64,000 nt of DNA from Wuchereria bancrofti (lineage: Eukaryota > Nematoda > Chromadorea > Rhabditida > Onchocercidae): positions 6,990,399 to 7,054,398 of the forward strand of contig SSBO01000001.1 of the NCBI GenBank assembly GCA_005281725.1. Reading direction: 5' to 3'. The notes under the pieces were generated by a model. The model ran no database searches, was not told the origin of the DNA, and was given only the letters and a program-made list of their open reading frames with translations. Below are positions 49,642 to 60,803 of this stretch, one piece after another (position 1 is the stretch's first letter; each line of letters opens with the position of its first letter). The position numbers and the translations under genes are program-made.

Positions 49642-50365
49642 ATGCAATTTTTATTCAATCTTTTAACAACTACTGTTTTGGCACACCATAACTTGGCTGA
49701 TTTCAAGTGCCCTGCTGATCGACATGCTGTGGCTTTAGGTTGCTCGAGTGCCCAACAGTGTAGCCCTTACACAACTGATCCGGTTGATTGTATCAGAGGT
49801 GCATGTTGCACCAAATCAGGAAATCCCATTAAACTACCCTATCAAGCTCCACTAATTTGTAGTAATGGCGGAAGAGCTCTCGTGGTTGGTTGTATCCAAT
49901 CTCAACAATGCCTTCAGTTCACTAAAGAACCCGTCGCTTGTCTACAAGGAATTTGTTGTACGGTTGGTTTCTCATTCAACTAGCAAATGTATAAGAAATT
50001 CTCAGACTGTTCTAAGAAATTGTTTCGGTTACACTTGAAGTACTCTATGAACTTTTTTTTTATCATTTCACTTCATGTAAATGCTTTGAAATTTGACCGC
50101 CGATTCCTTCCCGTCCCTATTGTCTCCGATTCCGTCCTGTTTGGTAAATAGCTTTTCTTTCGAATTGTGAACTGAAATATTTTTAGCAGATGTAGATGAA
50201 ATGAATGCTTTTCTTTAGGTACCACAAAAATGTCCAAATAGTGGACGTATTGTTGGCCTGCAATGTGCAAATTCACAGTTATGCGTTCCGCTATCCGGAG
50301 GGCGTCCGGTAATATGCATTGATGGAATGTGTTGCACACCGTCCGAAATTTGTCGATCAATTTAA
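49642..50365 (+). CDS. Secreted six-cysteine CC-motif repeat protein, right copy
   Basis: Exons 49642-49962 and 50219-50365, 155 aa; the same product as the left copy except Leu instead of Ser before the third Cys of module 3 (codon TTA against TCA). Signal peptide and all eighteen module cysteines are kept, so it should be functional if transcribed. The duplication brought 1.64 kb of upstream sequence, including the acceptor ending at 49623, but not the start of the neighbouring paralog. If the two genes depend on a common upstream promoter, this copy lacks it. The stop codon is 34 nt from the duplication edge, so its polyadenylation signal must come from new flanking DNA (an AATAAA is present near 50965). 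Confidence 0.8.
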
Positions 50366-53300
50366 CATGTATTCACGATTCCTTCTTCTACACTTGGCTC
50401 TAGCATTATTTCAAATCTTATCAAATTTATTGATTATTTCTATTTCATCGTTTATAACTTACCAACAATCTTTTCCAACTGTAAATGTATCCTACTGCAA
50501 AATTGATTGACATATATAAATCTAACATCCTTGTATCTCTTCATAATTTCAAACGTTTATTGTAAATCTATTTACGAAACCCATTGATTCTTACAATTTT
50601 AATTTTATTATTAATCATTATTTGTTGATATCATGCATTCAGAGTCCAATTAACATCACTAATAGTAACATATATGATACCTTATTTCATCTTATCAATC
50701 AAAATTTGGTCTTTTTATGTATTCAAAGTGTTATTATTCGATTTACATTTGTAGTTGTTATTATCAAACACAGTTTTCACTTTATTTTGATGACTTTTTC
50801 AATTTTAATGTTATTACTTATCATTTTTTCTTGATACTATTGTCTATGCACTTTTTTCTCTACAACTTTATTAACTTTCGATTAATTCCATCTTAGATCA
50901 AAACCATAAAATTACGATTTGAGATGAATTGAGATGTGTAAGCTTTATAACTGAAATGTCAACAATAAATTTGTATCCCTTTTGCATCATTGTTGGTTGA
51001 GTATGTCATATCGTTGAAACAAATTTCGGTCTTTTTCAGAAGTTCCGGAAATTTCAGGTTTTTTATATTGTTTTTCATAAATGTATAATGATAGATGAAT
51101 CTAGATTATTTAAAAATATTGGGTATTTATAAATTCTGCATAATTTGTCTATTATCATACTTATCAAAATGAATAAATAAAGATGAGACTTATAAAATAG
51201 CTTGGAATTTAAAATTCATACTTTCAAAGTTCATTTTGCTTAATATCCGATAAGCGCATCAAATGTAAAATGCTGTAATTATTGGGTATGGAACAGCTTT
51301 CTTGCTTCCTTTATCCTTTTTCACCTGCATTATTTATTTGTTTCATTACAGTCTGTTCAGACTTTTCAGTAAAAAAAATTTAATTTATTAAGTTCTAAAG
51401 TCTCAGAACTCTGAATATCCATTAATTAAATGATGTTGACACTGCTGATGCCAGCTACTTCCACTATTGTGTAGAGACAAATGAATGGAGACTTCACCGT
51501 CCTACTTTTAAATCGATACGTTCATTAAATTTCTTCAATATTTTGTCGTGCAGTTGAATCGCAGCTATAATTAATCATTAAAAAATTTAGTTTTTTAAAT
51601 TATTTATTTCAATTATTCATACACTAAATTTAGTGAATTAACATTATATGAAATTAAACATCTCATATTAGTAGATCCAAATATTATCATAACAATTACT
51701 GGAATTGTTCTCTTAATAAATGAAACTATATGATTATTTATCATTCATTTCCTGTTTTATCGGATTTCAATCTTTCGCAGTTTAACACTTCAGAAGTTTC
51801 ATATAGAACTTTACGATTTAATAGTTAGACGAATCAAAAATCTTAAATTTTAAACTTTTTAAACGGATTGCAAATTTATAAACTAATCTCACAAAAAAAG
51901 AAAGAGGAATTGAATCACTTATAAAAAGACAATTGCAGAATAGAATCCATAAGAAAATAAAATAAATTATTTTTATCCAAATAAAGAGTCACAATGAGTC
52001 TGAACATTACCCACAAATCTGAACTCAATTTACAACAGTTGTAAATACCACACTTTGTAATGAATCCTTGCATAACTCTTTAAATGGAACATAAGAAAAA
52101 AAAATCAAATATGCCATAGAAACCGATTTTAACTTCAATCATACTTCTTGATATTACTTGTTTTTAGAAACCGTTCTTCTCTTTTAACTTTTTTAACAAA
52201 TATTCGAGAAGTTTTGAAGGATTTTTAATATATTTTGTTGCAAAAAGATACAACAATAATTCGACAAATCAAAAATAATACCAAGTGATTTGTTCTTTTA
52301 AATGAAATAATGAAAGTTACAATTTAGTATAATTTTACACAAATTATTTTTATTAATCCTATTTGCATAATAATTACAGTTCATTAAAAAAGGTAGTTTA
52401 TTAAAAAATTGACATGATTTATGAAGTAATTAGCAAAGTTATTTGGCCGCTTTATTTTAACGTGCAGATATGATCTCATTGAACTAAATTTAAAGAACAA
52501 ACGTGACTGTAATAAAATGTGAATAAACGCGATTTCAGCATAGTAAATTCCACCAGTAAAAACAAGTAAGCATGACGTCGTAATTATAGGTGGATTTCAG
52601 GAATAAACAAGAATTATGTTGACGACTAAACTTGATTTTACTATCACAAAAATATTGCAGTAAAGGTAGTTTTAGTATATTAGTTGTTATATTATCACAG
52701 GCTTTTTCATTAAAAAATTGCTTATTTTCTTTTTTCCCTCTCTAATTTCATAGAAAAATTATTCATACAAACACTGCATAAAAGAAACAAATCTGGCTTT
52801 AAATTTCAATAACCATGGATTCTTAAAAAAAGAAACAATAACAGAAGGAAAAAAACCAATTTGAAATTAAAATTCTCTTAGAAACTTAAATTGGTCAAAA
52901 TTATATCTTTTACAATTTTCACTTTATTTATGTCAGAGAAGGCATAAAATTGGCAACGAAAAAAAAAACTCGAATTTCAATAATCGATCAGAAACTCTTA
53001 GGCAAATTTTCCATTGTTAATAATTTTTAATATAATTAAATTACCATTTCGCAACAATATAAATATTGATATATTACATTTCCGATATATTTTGTTAATT
53101 ATAACTCCAATTTATCGTATTTAATTATCTCAATTGATTTTATTTTTGCAACACTTTCAAATATAAGCGAAGTGTTCTTTTTTTTCTTTTTTGATCAAAT
53201 AATGTGTTAATAACAGTTATTTATAGCTTGGTTATTTCATTCTATTGGAAAACTAATAAGTACTAAGAAGTTTTCATTTACTAATAAGCTTTGTCTATTA

Positions 53301-53727
53301 TCGTAGTCATGCAATTATACTTAACACAAGTGAAGAAATGAATAGAACAAAGGAAAAATTTTTTCCTTCTGCAACAATCCAGTGAATTGATATCAAAGTT
53401 ATAGTGTTAAGCTAAAACTTCAAGTAAATAATTATAAGTCAAACATTTATCTAAATTTTAATTTTAGTTTATAATTTTTGTTAATTTCTTGCCTAAATCC
53501 ACGCTTCCTTTAGCCTGTTATTTGTTTCTACTAATTTTCACTATTACAATATGGTATACTTTTAATTTCAATTAAATTTAACCATATTTTTTCTACTCTT
53601 TAAAAAAATTTTTCAAAATACGATTCACGTTATTTAGATTAACGTCATCTACATTTCCTATTATGTAACTGTTAAATTTTAAAATTCATGTTGGACTAAA
53701 AAATATTTACACTATAAGGCATATTAA

Positions 53728-53857
53728 CATATATACATGCATAACCATATATGCACACGTACGCATAAACACATACAAACATACACACACAAACACACGC
53801 ACATACAAACGCACACACACATACACACATACATGCATGTATATACACATACACAAC
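53728..53857. repeat. CA-rich imperfect microsatellite
   Basis: Irregular CATA, CACA and CAAA units over about 130 bp. Open frames of Thr/His/Cys/Val composition on both strands arise from it and are not genes. Confidence 0.85.
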
Positions 53858-55929
53858 ATGCTGCTTGCTACAGCAAGATGTTTTGTCCGCTCTTTTTAAG
53901 GCCTCGAACTGACGAAAATCGATCCTTAAAACATTCAATTCTCACGAGGCGATTATTTCGTTTATTCATGTCTGTGTGTCTTTCTGTCCGTTTATTTATT
54001 TATTTTTTCCTACTTCTCTCCTCATCTTTTTCCTTTGCTTATTCAGTTGAATATTTTACTGGGCCTAGTCGATTTGAAACTAAGGCAATAGAAGGAGCAG
54101 CAACTTGGCATTACAATGATAGGCTTTCCACTCCATTTCTTTGGCTTATTTCTTACTTTTAATCATAAAATGGATGACTAACCAACTAACTTTGCTATCA
54201 TAAGCAAAATTCAAAGATAGCTTCTTTTTTCTTTTAAAAAAGCAAAAGAAAAGTTTCATTAAATTAAAAATCTTTTTTGCGTTTCTTTCTTAAATAAAAT
54301 TATAAACATATATCTATGATGATAATATTATTGGAAAAGATTTGAAATGTGGGAAATTCTTACACATTTTATTTAATTTACTGAATTGTAAAAAAATTAA
54401 AAGGGAAAATTAACATATTTGTTCATTTTCCGTTTACATTTTTATCCATCCATAATTTTTCACTAAACTTATAATTGTTTATTTCTTTATTAATTAGTGA
54501 CTATTGCTTCATCGAATCATAATTAATAATTATCCTTGTCATAGAACATGGTCATTTCTTCATCGAATCACGATTGTTTCTTCATCAACTCATGATGTCT
54601 TGTTCGTGATTTCAATTTTTCTATGCTTAAAAATTGCTATCAAATTATTGCTAATTTAATCTTTCATTGTTTCCTTTCTTTCTAAATTAAACTATTAAAT
54701 AATGCGATTTGTCCCACATTTAATCAAGAAATTAGTAAAAAAATCAGTAAAGATTTATCAATTGTTGAGCATTTATAATGCCTAATATTATTCAAGCTTA
54801 TTTCGGAAAATTTCACATTATTATAATAACGATAATAATAGATTGGCTAATATTGACTGGTTAACTAATTAAAATTTCGCTCGATAATTAGTCATGAATC
54901 ATGCGTTTTATAATTTCATTGTGATTCTTTGATTATAAACTATAAAGTTATATATAAGTTATAAATTTGCAAATTGAAATTTGTAAAATATTTCAAGTAA
55001 GTAATAATTAGGTTTTAATATATCATGTGAAACTGTAAAACTTGACTTCATGAAATTTTCAACAATTATTGAAAATTTGAAACCACAAAAATGAAAAAAA
55101 TCCACATTTAGTATTGAAATTAAAATTTTCTACCTCAAAATAATTTTATGAATACTTAAATCACGAAAATAAAGAATTATAGAATTATGAATACTTCATC
55201 TTTTAATTGTCAATTTTTTTTTTGGTCCGAATTTTCAATATCATAAGCCAAAAAAAGATGCTAATAGTGCTATACGAAGGATACACTTCATAATTTCTGA
55301 TTTATTAAATGTTGTTATTAGAAAATTAAAATTCATAAATCTTTTATTCATTGGTAATGAAATTTTACTTTCCAAAATTTACCTTTTGTTACACACTGTT
55401 AAAATCAAATTTTGCAAATCGATTACATGTTTATGAATTAATTATATACTCATAATTATTTATGTACTTGAAAATTGATTATCTGTTTATAAATTGTTTT
55501 TTTTTACAAATTAACTATATATGTATTTATAAATCATTTATATAATATATAAATAAACATGCATGATTCGAAAGCATAAAATACTCGTAGAGAAATTTCA
55601 TTTATTATCAGCGACAATGTATGAAATCTCACATCGTGAATTAATATCAATGTGCGCTAAAATGCTTCCGCGCTAATATCTCAATTAGCTCAAATGACAC
55701 TTATCTATTGTTTTTTTCTTTTGAAATTTGCAATAATAAAAGTGAACGAAAAATGCTATTTCATCTATTCTTCCCCTTTTTTCCTTTTTGTTCTTATCAC
55801 TATAACTAATATGCCTATTTGCCATTTTAAAATTTGCGCTTTTTTTCTTTTTTTGGTGGAATTTTATTTTGCCTATCAACCATTTCTTTGCTATTTTCAA
55901 GTTTGTGTGCCATTTTAGCAAAATTTTGT

Positions 55930-56330
55930 TTTGTCTGTCACAGTGGACAATTACTACTAATACTTGTTTTCCTCTTTTTTTCCTTAAATTTCAATTCGAA
56001 TCTCAATTAGTCCTTCTTTCTTCTTTCCTTCTTTCACTATTCTTCCATTTCTTTCTGAGAATTCAGATTTCAAATTCTGTCCGAAATTTCACTTCGTCCT
56101 ATCGTCATTTCTTATTAATTACTATTTTTTCTCTTTCTTTCCTTTTTTTATTATATTGTTTATTAACAATGCTTCTCTATTTATTCTTATCACTAATTAT
56201 TGTTATTCTTTTTTCCTCTTTTTCCTCCTCTTTTCTTCATTTTTCTTTTCTTTCTTCTTTCCTTCTTTTCTTATATTCACTAATTATTATTTCTTCTTTT
56301 ATTTGCTTATTTATGCATGCACACAATTTC
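55930..56330. repeat. Pyrimidine-rich tract
   Basis: Mostly T and C with runs such as TTTCCTCTTTTTCCTCCTC, giving overlapping Phe/Leu/Ser-rich open frames on the plus strand. It lies 0.4-0.8 kb upstream of the complexin start. No splice or coding signal was identified. Confidence 0.6.
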
Positions 56331-56734
56331 CATCCTATCCAACCATTCATTTAAAGCACATTCATTTGTGCATCTGTTCAAATCCGCCACTTTAACTGAA
56401 TTATGAAATTAATAAGTAAAAATGAGAAGAAATAAAGTTAACTTAAATGAATTCATTCCGTTTCTAGTGATTGCTCCAAACTTTTTATTCTTCCATCTCT
56501 TTCATCTTCACCTATGGCATCATTTAAAATTTGAAAAAAAAAAATGCAATTTTTTGGATTTTGTTACAATACTTTTCATACGAATCTTTTCTTTTTATGT
56601 TTATTTTATTTATTCATTCTTTTCCAACAAATCTTTCATCCTTTACTTTCAAAAAATATATATAAAAAAAATTTTTTACCGAAAAGAAGTAAAAAACTTT
56701 TCAACAATAGAAATTAAGAGGCAATTCCTTTTTC

Positions 56735-56747
56735 TTTCTTTTTTTAG
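56735..56747 (+). promoter_or_regulatory. Likely trans-splice acceptor for cpx-1
   Basis: A long T-rich run ending TTTTTTTAG stops 26 nt before the cpx-1 ATG at 56774. It fits a spliced-leader acceptor or the end of a 5' UTR intron. Confidence 0.5.
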
Positions 56748-56773
56748 AAATTTGACAAAAACGGAAACAAAAA

Positions 56774-58159
56774 ATGGCTAGCTTTCTTATGAAGCAAATG
56801 GTTGGTGGAAAATTGAATGAAATGAAAGGTATGAAGTTTTATTAAAATTCCAAAGTATTACTTCAACTATTTGCCATATTTTTATAAGTTAAAATGCAAC
56901 TTAAATTAATGTCTTTCAAAGAAAAAAAATGAATCTCCTATGTTCCAAAAAAAAAAAAAAATGTGATTGTAAATGGAATCTGGAAAATTATGCCAATAAC
57001 TCAGGTAAATTAATGCTTATTTTTATTCGATAGGTGGAATCGATAAATTGACCGGTGATAAAGATGGTGAAGGTGGCGAGAAAACGGAATCCGGTGAAGA
57101 TCCTGAAGTACAACTTTCAAATTTTACTTTTTATTTTGTATTTTTTTCATTTTGTAATAACAAAAAAAAGCGTCAGATAGTTATGTTTAATTAATGTCTT
57201 TCTGCTATTTTACAATTTACAGTCACTTAGGAAATTGCTTGTTTATTTTACATATTTTGTCTCATTACTTGTGAGAAATAAAAATTTTGAATTAATGAAA
57301 AAATTATATTTGAAATTCCATAATAGTTTTGAATGCTTTGATATTTATGGCTAATAATTATTTATACTTCAATTTCATTTTTCACATCATTAATTATTAA
57401 ATTGAAATAAAAATGTTGATAAAAATGATCATCTGCAGGTCGTAGCAGCACGATTAGAGCAAGAAGAACGACGGAAAGAACGTCATCGAAAAATGGAACG
57501 AGAACGTGAAAAAATGCGCCAAGATATTCGCTCAAAGGTAGCAAATTCTTTGAATAATTTAATAAGTTTGTAAAATTTTTAAGACTAAGGAAGATAAAAA
57601 AAAACTCACTTAAAAAAAATAAATAATAAAAACTTTTCTGTCTAATAATTTTTGGCACAAATCCAAATCATTTAATTCATTGCTACTTTTAGTATAACAT
57701 TCAAAAGAAAGAAGATGGGATCGGCGGTATACCATTTGACATGTCAATGGATGGTCGTATTGTTGGTCCATCGATAAAGAAAACTCCAGAACAAATTGCG
57801 CAAGGAATGGAAGATGACGACAGTACTATTTTCGCTGATAATTTCGATATTTTCATTAAATTATTTCGTTTTTTGCTCTTACTTAATTGCAATTAATTAT
57901 TTGCTTTCTTAATTTAATTAACTGCACAAAAAAAAGTGAAGAAAAAAGAAGTAATATAATAATTAGTAAACTTTATTTTTAGATTTTAAGGAGCCTTTCT
58001 TTTTTAAAAAATTTTGATAAAAAAAAGCAATGAACAAATAAATGTTATATTTTAGGTCTTATCGGTCAACTTGGCTTAACCGAGCAAGTCGAAAAGGCAA
58101 AAACTGCCGTGAGTGAAGCACTGGAAACAGTAAAAGGCTTTTTACCATTTGGAAAATAA
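56774..58159 (+). CDS. cpx-1: Complexin, SNARE-complex regulator
   Basis: Complexins bind assembled SNARE complexes and both clamp and promote synaptic vesicle fusion. Five exons in phase: 56774-56828, 57034-57107, 57439-57537, 57693-57822 and 58056-58159, 153 aa, close to C. elegans CPX-1. The N terminus MASFLMKQMVGGKLNEM is the family signature. Residues about 44-76 form the accessory and central helices (ARLEQEERRKERHRKMERER, then MRQDIRSKYNIQKKE), with the SNARE-binding Arg and Lys-Tyr residues kept. The middle has GRIVGPSIKKTPEQIAQGM. The C-terminal part LIGQLGLTEQVEKAKT ending KGFLPFGK is the amphipathic membrane-binding region typical of the nematode protein; there is no CAAX box, unlike vertebrate complexin 3/4. 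The fourth-exon donor GTACTA is weak but gives the conserved DDSLIGQ junction. Confidence 0.96.
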
Positions 58160-60803
58160 ATTTGTAAAATTATGAAAACAAGAAAAGGCAAAAAGACAAT
58201 TGTTTTTTCTTATCACATATTTTTCAACACAAGAAAATGTATTAATTTTGAATTTCACTTTTATATATATAATTCAAATTATAAGCATGAAAATTGCAAA
58301 TTATTAGCATGAAAAAAAGAAACCATTAAGGTTAATAATAATCATAGCAAATCAATTTTTAAACTTTTCTCAAAAAATTTTTCAAAATGATACATATTTT
58401 TATAAGATGACTGCATATCGAAAAATAAGTAAGAAATAAGTGAAATAATTATTAATTAAACGGAAAATCGGAATTAAAAATTATCACTAAAAGTTTTTGA
58501 GCGCACTAAAAAAAAACGTTAATTATAAAATTTGACTAGTAAAAAAATATTTTGTTTTTTTTGTTCGTTTTTCTTTTGATAAATCAATGGAAAGATATGG
58601 TGCTCTTAAACATCCTAAGGGCATTTTTTTAGCGGCTGCTTTGATTAATTTTGGAAGATTTTTTTCCTTTTTTGATTAAATTATAGTTTTGAGAAAGCTT
58701 GCCCTTTCTATATGTTGACAATTTTTTCTTTTTTGTCATCCTAAAAAAGAAAAAAACATCGCTGAATTGAATTTTTCATTTTATGGGCAACGTTTTAAAT
58801 TCAAAAGAAAAAAATTTAACCATGTAAACATGAAAGCAAAAAAATTTATTGTAATTAAATAATTGTGCTCAGTCTTATGTTTTTTAACTATATAATTCTG
58901 ATTAAGATTTTATTAATTAAAATTTCAACTTTTTTTTTAAAATAGGTAATATCCTTTAAATTAACATTTTTTTCTTCTATGAATATTTTTGCTACATGGT
59001 TATGATCAGAAATTGCATTAATTATAAGTTTAAATTAGAAAGTTAATATTTTTCCTTGAAAAAATGCAATACTGCAATTTTTACAAATTTCCTCATGAGG
59101 AAAGTTTTTTCCGATGAGATTTTATAAATCTTATTTTTAGTTATAGGTAGTGCTATATAAATTAGCACAATTACTTGAGCAATAAATTTATTGCATTCGT
59201 TTGTATTAAATGAATGAAAGAAACTAAATGCAAATGAAGCAGATATTGTTGTTGACATAAGGATAGATGAATTACGATTAATATTTTAGACTTCGATGCT
59301 TAATTATAGTAGTACTGTAGAACGATTAATTGATTATTTATGTTATGTTGATTTTTGCTCGTCATTGTTAGCCTTTTGTTTATATTCGTAATGCTGTTGA
59401 GTGCATAATTAATTAGCTAATGTGACTTTTTTTTTGTCAAAATTTGACCTTCGATTCTTTTTTATATGTACATAGAAAATTTTTTAATTAAAAATTCTAT
59501 TAAGCGTATTTATTTCCAAGAAAAGGAAAAATAATTAAAAAATTTTAAAGTCAGAAAAAATTTTTTGTTTTTATCTTTTTTCAGATATAGGCAAAAATAA
59601 ATATCGAAAAATGAATGTAATTATTGGCATTAATTATTTCACTCAATTCATCATTTTTAATCAGGCATTTAGTTGATAAAATAATATTAAGTTTGAATTC
59701 AAAATTTGCAATAAAATCATTTGCTAAATTACTTTAATAAATTTGCGTAAAATTTTCCATAATTAATTTAACAAAACTATTAACAAAAAATTTAATTTGA
59801 AAGAATTAAAATAAAATTTTATGAAGCATCTCTTTTTATCTGTATCAATCCTTTACTTAAAGGTATTTTTCTAATAACCCCAAAAATTTTCTGCAATTAA
59901 ATTTGGTGAGGAAAAAATTTGTGGCGAAAAAAATATCGTTAAATATAATTAATTGCATTCCTTACTCTAGTTGATTTGTTGGTTTTTATTGGTTTTTGTG
60001 TTATATCACATTAATAAAACGTTTAAGGCTTAAATATTTTGAACGCTTTTTGTAGAAAAAAAGTTTAAATGAAAACTGTGATAGTGTGCTGCTAAATAAT
60101 ATATGTCACAATGTTATGTCAAGTTTTGAAAATAGAAAAGTTTTTTAGTATGCTACGATTGAACACACTTTACGTGTGTTATAACTGAAAACATTTTTAC
60201 GTGTGCTGTAGCGAAAGTTATATCGAAGTTTGTATATACTTGTTTTATATGGAATAAAATTTAGATATTTAGAAAGTTTAGTAATTATTTGTTAAAAGTT
60301 ATGCACACTAAATGTTTGTATTTTTTTATTCCATTTGTATTATTTATGAATGAAATTGAATCAGATAATCGATAATAAAGATTTCAACAAATGACACTAT
60401 GTTCATCATGTATGGCACGCATTATATCATACAGAGAAAAAATCAAAACACAGTTTGCACAGATTTAAAATTTCTTGTATTATTTAATTAGTCTTCTTTT
60501 ACTTTAAAATTCTTTTACAGCATAACCAAAAACCGGCCATTGATTCGACATTTATATCACTTTATAATGATCAAAAGAATGTGGATGGATTACTATTATC
60601 ATGTTATTAATTTGTGTTTTTGTAATGCATTATAAGTCAAATCAAAAAATCCGAGAGCATCCGTGACAAACGTTAAGAATTTTAGAAAATTTGTATCAAG
60701 TAGTCAGAAGTCCGAAATCATTTCTTTATCTGTATGAAATACTATAAAAGTTATATATCATCATAATAGCCCATAATTTTTTTCATCTTTGATTGAATAC
60801 TTT
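58160..60803. other. AT-rich region between convergent genes
   Basis: The 3' sides of cpx-1 (+) and the membrane-protein gene (-) face each other across 2.6 kb. The stretch is very AT-rich with many homopolymers. No exon, RNA gene or organised repeat was recognised. Confidence 0.6.

Larger units (their letters stand above)
48001..50399. repeat. Right arm of large inverted duplication
   Basis: Reverse complement of 42718-45116, 2399 bp. This arm appears to be the derived copy: at its inner edge the first exon of one gene is cut after only its last 15 nt, while the left arm continues into the full exon. No microhomology or target-site duplication is evident at either junction. Confidence 0.95.
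50400..56747. other. Long AT-rich region upstream of cpx-1
   Basis: No convincing exon. It contains a CA/TA-rich microsatellite at 53728-53857 and a T/C-rich stretch at 55930-56330. A short stretch behind TTATTCAG at 54049 reads YFTGPSRFETKAIEG but has no recognised family or partners. Regulatory sequence of cpx-1 may lie here. Confidence 0.55.

Noticed and set aside
42718..50399. Transposon with terminal inverted repeats
   Set aside because: The 2.4-kb arms contain host-like spliced genes, the spacer has no transposase, and no target-site duplication was visible at the outer ends (42717/50400).
53696..54162. Open frames on both strands rich in Cys/Val or Thr/His
   Set aside because: They arise from the CA-rich microsatellite at 53728-53857; the plus-strand extension (GPSRFETKAIEG) follows a good-looking acceptor at 54049 but has no recognised family, partner exons or clear donor.
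55685..56781. Several overlapping Phe/Leu/Ser-rich frames up to 161 codons
   Set aside because: Low-complexity pyrimidine-rich DNA; no conserved motif or splice logic. The last one only overlaps the first codons of cpx-1 in another frame.
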